Positions 7,199-7,329 of a stretch of DNA of 7,329 nt are shown in pieces. Both the position numbers and the translations under genes were made by a program. The stretch is from positions 1 to 7,329 of the forward strand of contig DCKU01000078.1 in assembly GCA_002320455.1 (NCBI GenBank). Direction: 5' to 3'. Below the pieces are notes generated by a model. The model made no database searches, was not told the DNA's origin, and was given only the letters and a program-made list of their open reading frames with translations. The DNA comes from Salinisphaera sp. UBA1666 (lineage in GTDB: Bacteria; Pseudomonadota; Gammaproteobacteria; Nevskiales; Salinisphaeraceae). Numbering within the stretch: position 1 is the first letter of the stretch; the number at the start of each line of letters is the position of its first letter.

Positions 7199-7329
7199 CT
7201 AGGGCCTGTTGAGGTTTCATGCGAGTCCGCGCCAAGCGCTGTTTTGCGGCAAGACGAGGCGTAGCGCGCGCTGCGCAGTCATTCTGCGCAAGCGTGCTAG
7301 AACGCTGGATTGCCGCAAAACAGCGCTTG
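7199..7329 (+). repeat. Structured long-hairpin repeat, right copy, head at 7199 facing inward
   Basis: The element begins CTAGGGCCTGTTGAGGTTTC (7199-7218), 17 of 20 bases identical to the head of the left repeat, and continues with a shared CGAG...CGCG stretch. Its long arms, 7233-7252 and 7310-7329, are perfect 20-bp complements (first arm CAAGCGCTGTTTTGCGGCAA). An apical hairpin is formed by GCTGCGCAG (7270-7278) and CTGCGCAAGC (7284-7293) with one bulge. The arm sequence differs from that of the left copy although the architecture is the same. The window stops at the last base of the second arm, so any outer part is not visible. I found no gene in it. Confidence 0.75.

Noticed and set aside
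1..7329. CRISPR array, tRNA or rRNA genes, transposase gene
   Set aside because: No regularly spaced short direct repeats, no cloverleaf or ribosomal signature, and no transposase-like protein seen on either strand.

Overview
The window is GC-rich DNA with dense coding on both strands. GC-rich codon use and the gene families suggest a proteobacterium, perhaps a halotolerant gammaproteobacterium. That placement is an inference from style and the acidic tail on the glucose dehydrogenase; no taxonomic marker gene is present.

Layout from left to right. A structured repeat occupies positions 1-148 and ends exactly where the 3' half of an APC-family amino-acid permease begins (149-681), so the permease is a truncated remnant within this window. 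Its stop codon overlaps (ATGA) the start of a complete nitrilase-superfamily amidase (678-1469) that resembles the 5-aminopentanamidase (DavA) type. Convergent to it is a minus-strand block read from right to left: a ketopantoate reductase-like gene (4070-3183), a DUF4186 gene overlapping it by GTGA (3186-2791), then after an 80-bp gap an MFS transporter (2710-1490). A 116-bp AT-richer divergent intergenic region (4071-4186) separates the reductase from a plus-strand membrane-bound PQQ-dependent glucose/quinate/shikimate-type dehydrogenase (4187-7090). This enzyme carries an unusual acidic, low-complexity C-terminal tail of about 158 residues. A clear intrinsic terminator follows (7118-7142), then a possible short minus-strand gene remnant, then a second structured repeat (7199-7329) that runs to the window edge.

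The permease/amidase pair fits uptake and hydrolysis of an amino-acid-derived amide, with the permease now broken. The dehydrogenase would oxidise a sugar or cyclic polyol in the periplasm and feed electrons to ubiquinone; no PQQ synthesis genes are visible here. The reductase would supply pantoate for pantothenate/CoA.

The most intriguing structure is the repeat pair at the two ends. They share a 20-bp head (17/20 identical, beginning CTAGGG) and the same long-hairpin architecture. Their hairpin arms have different sequences, yet the arms are perfectly complementary within each copy. They lie in inverted orientation, heads facing inward, around the whole gene set.
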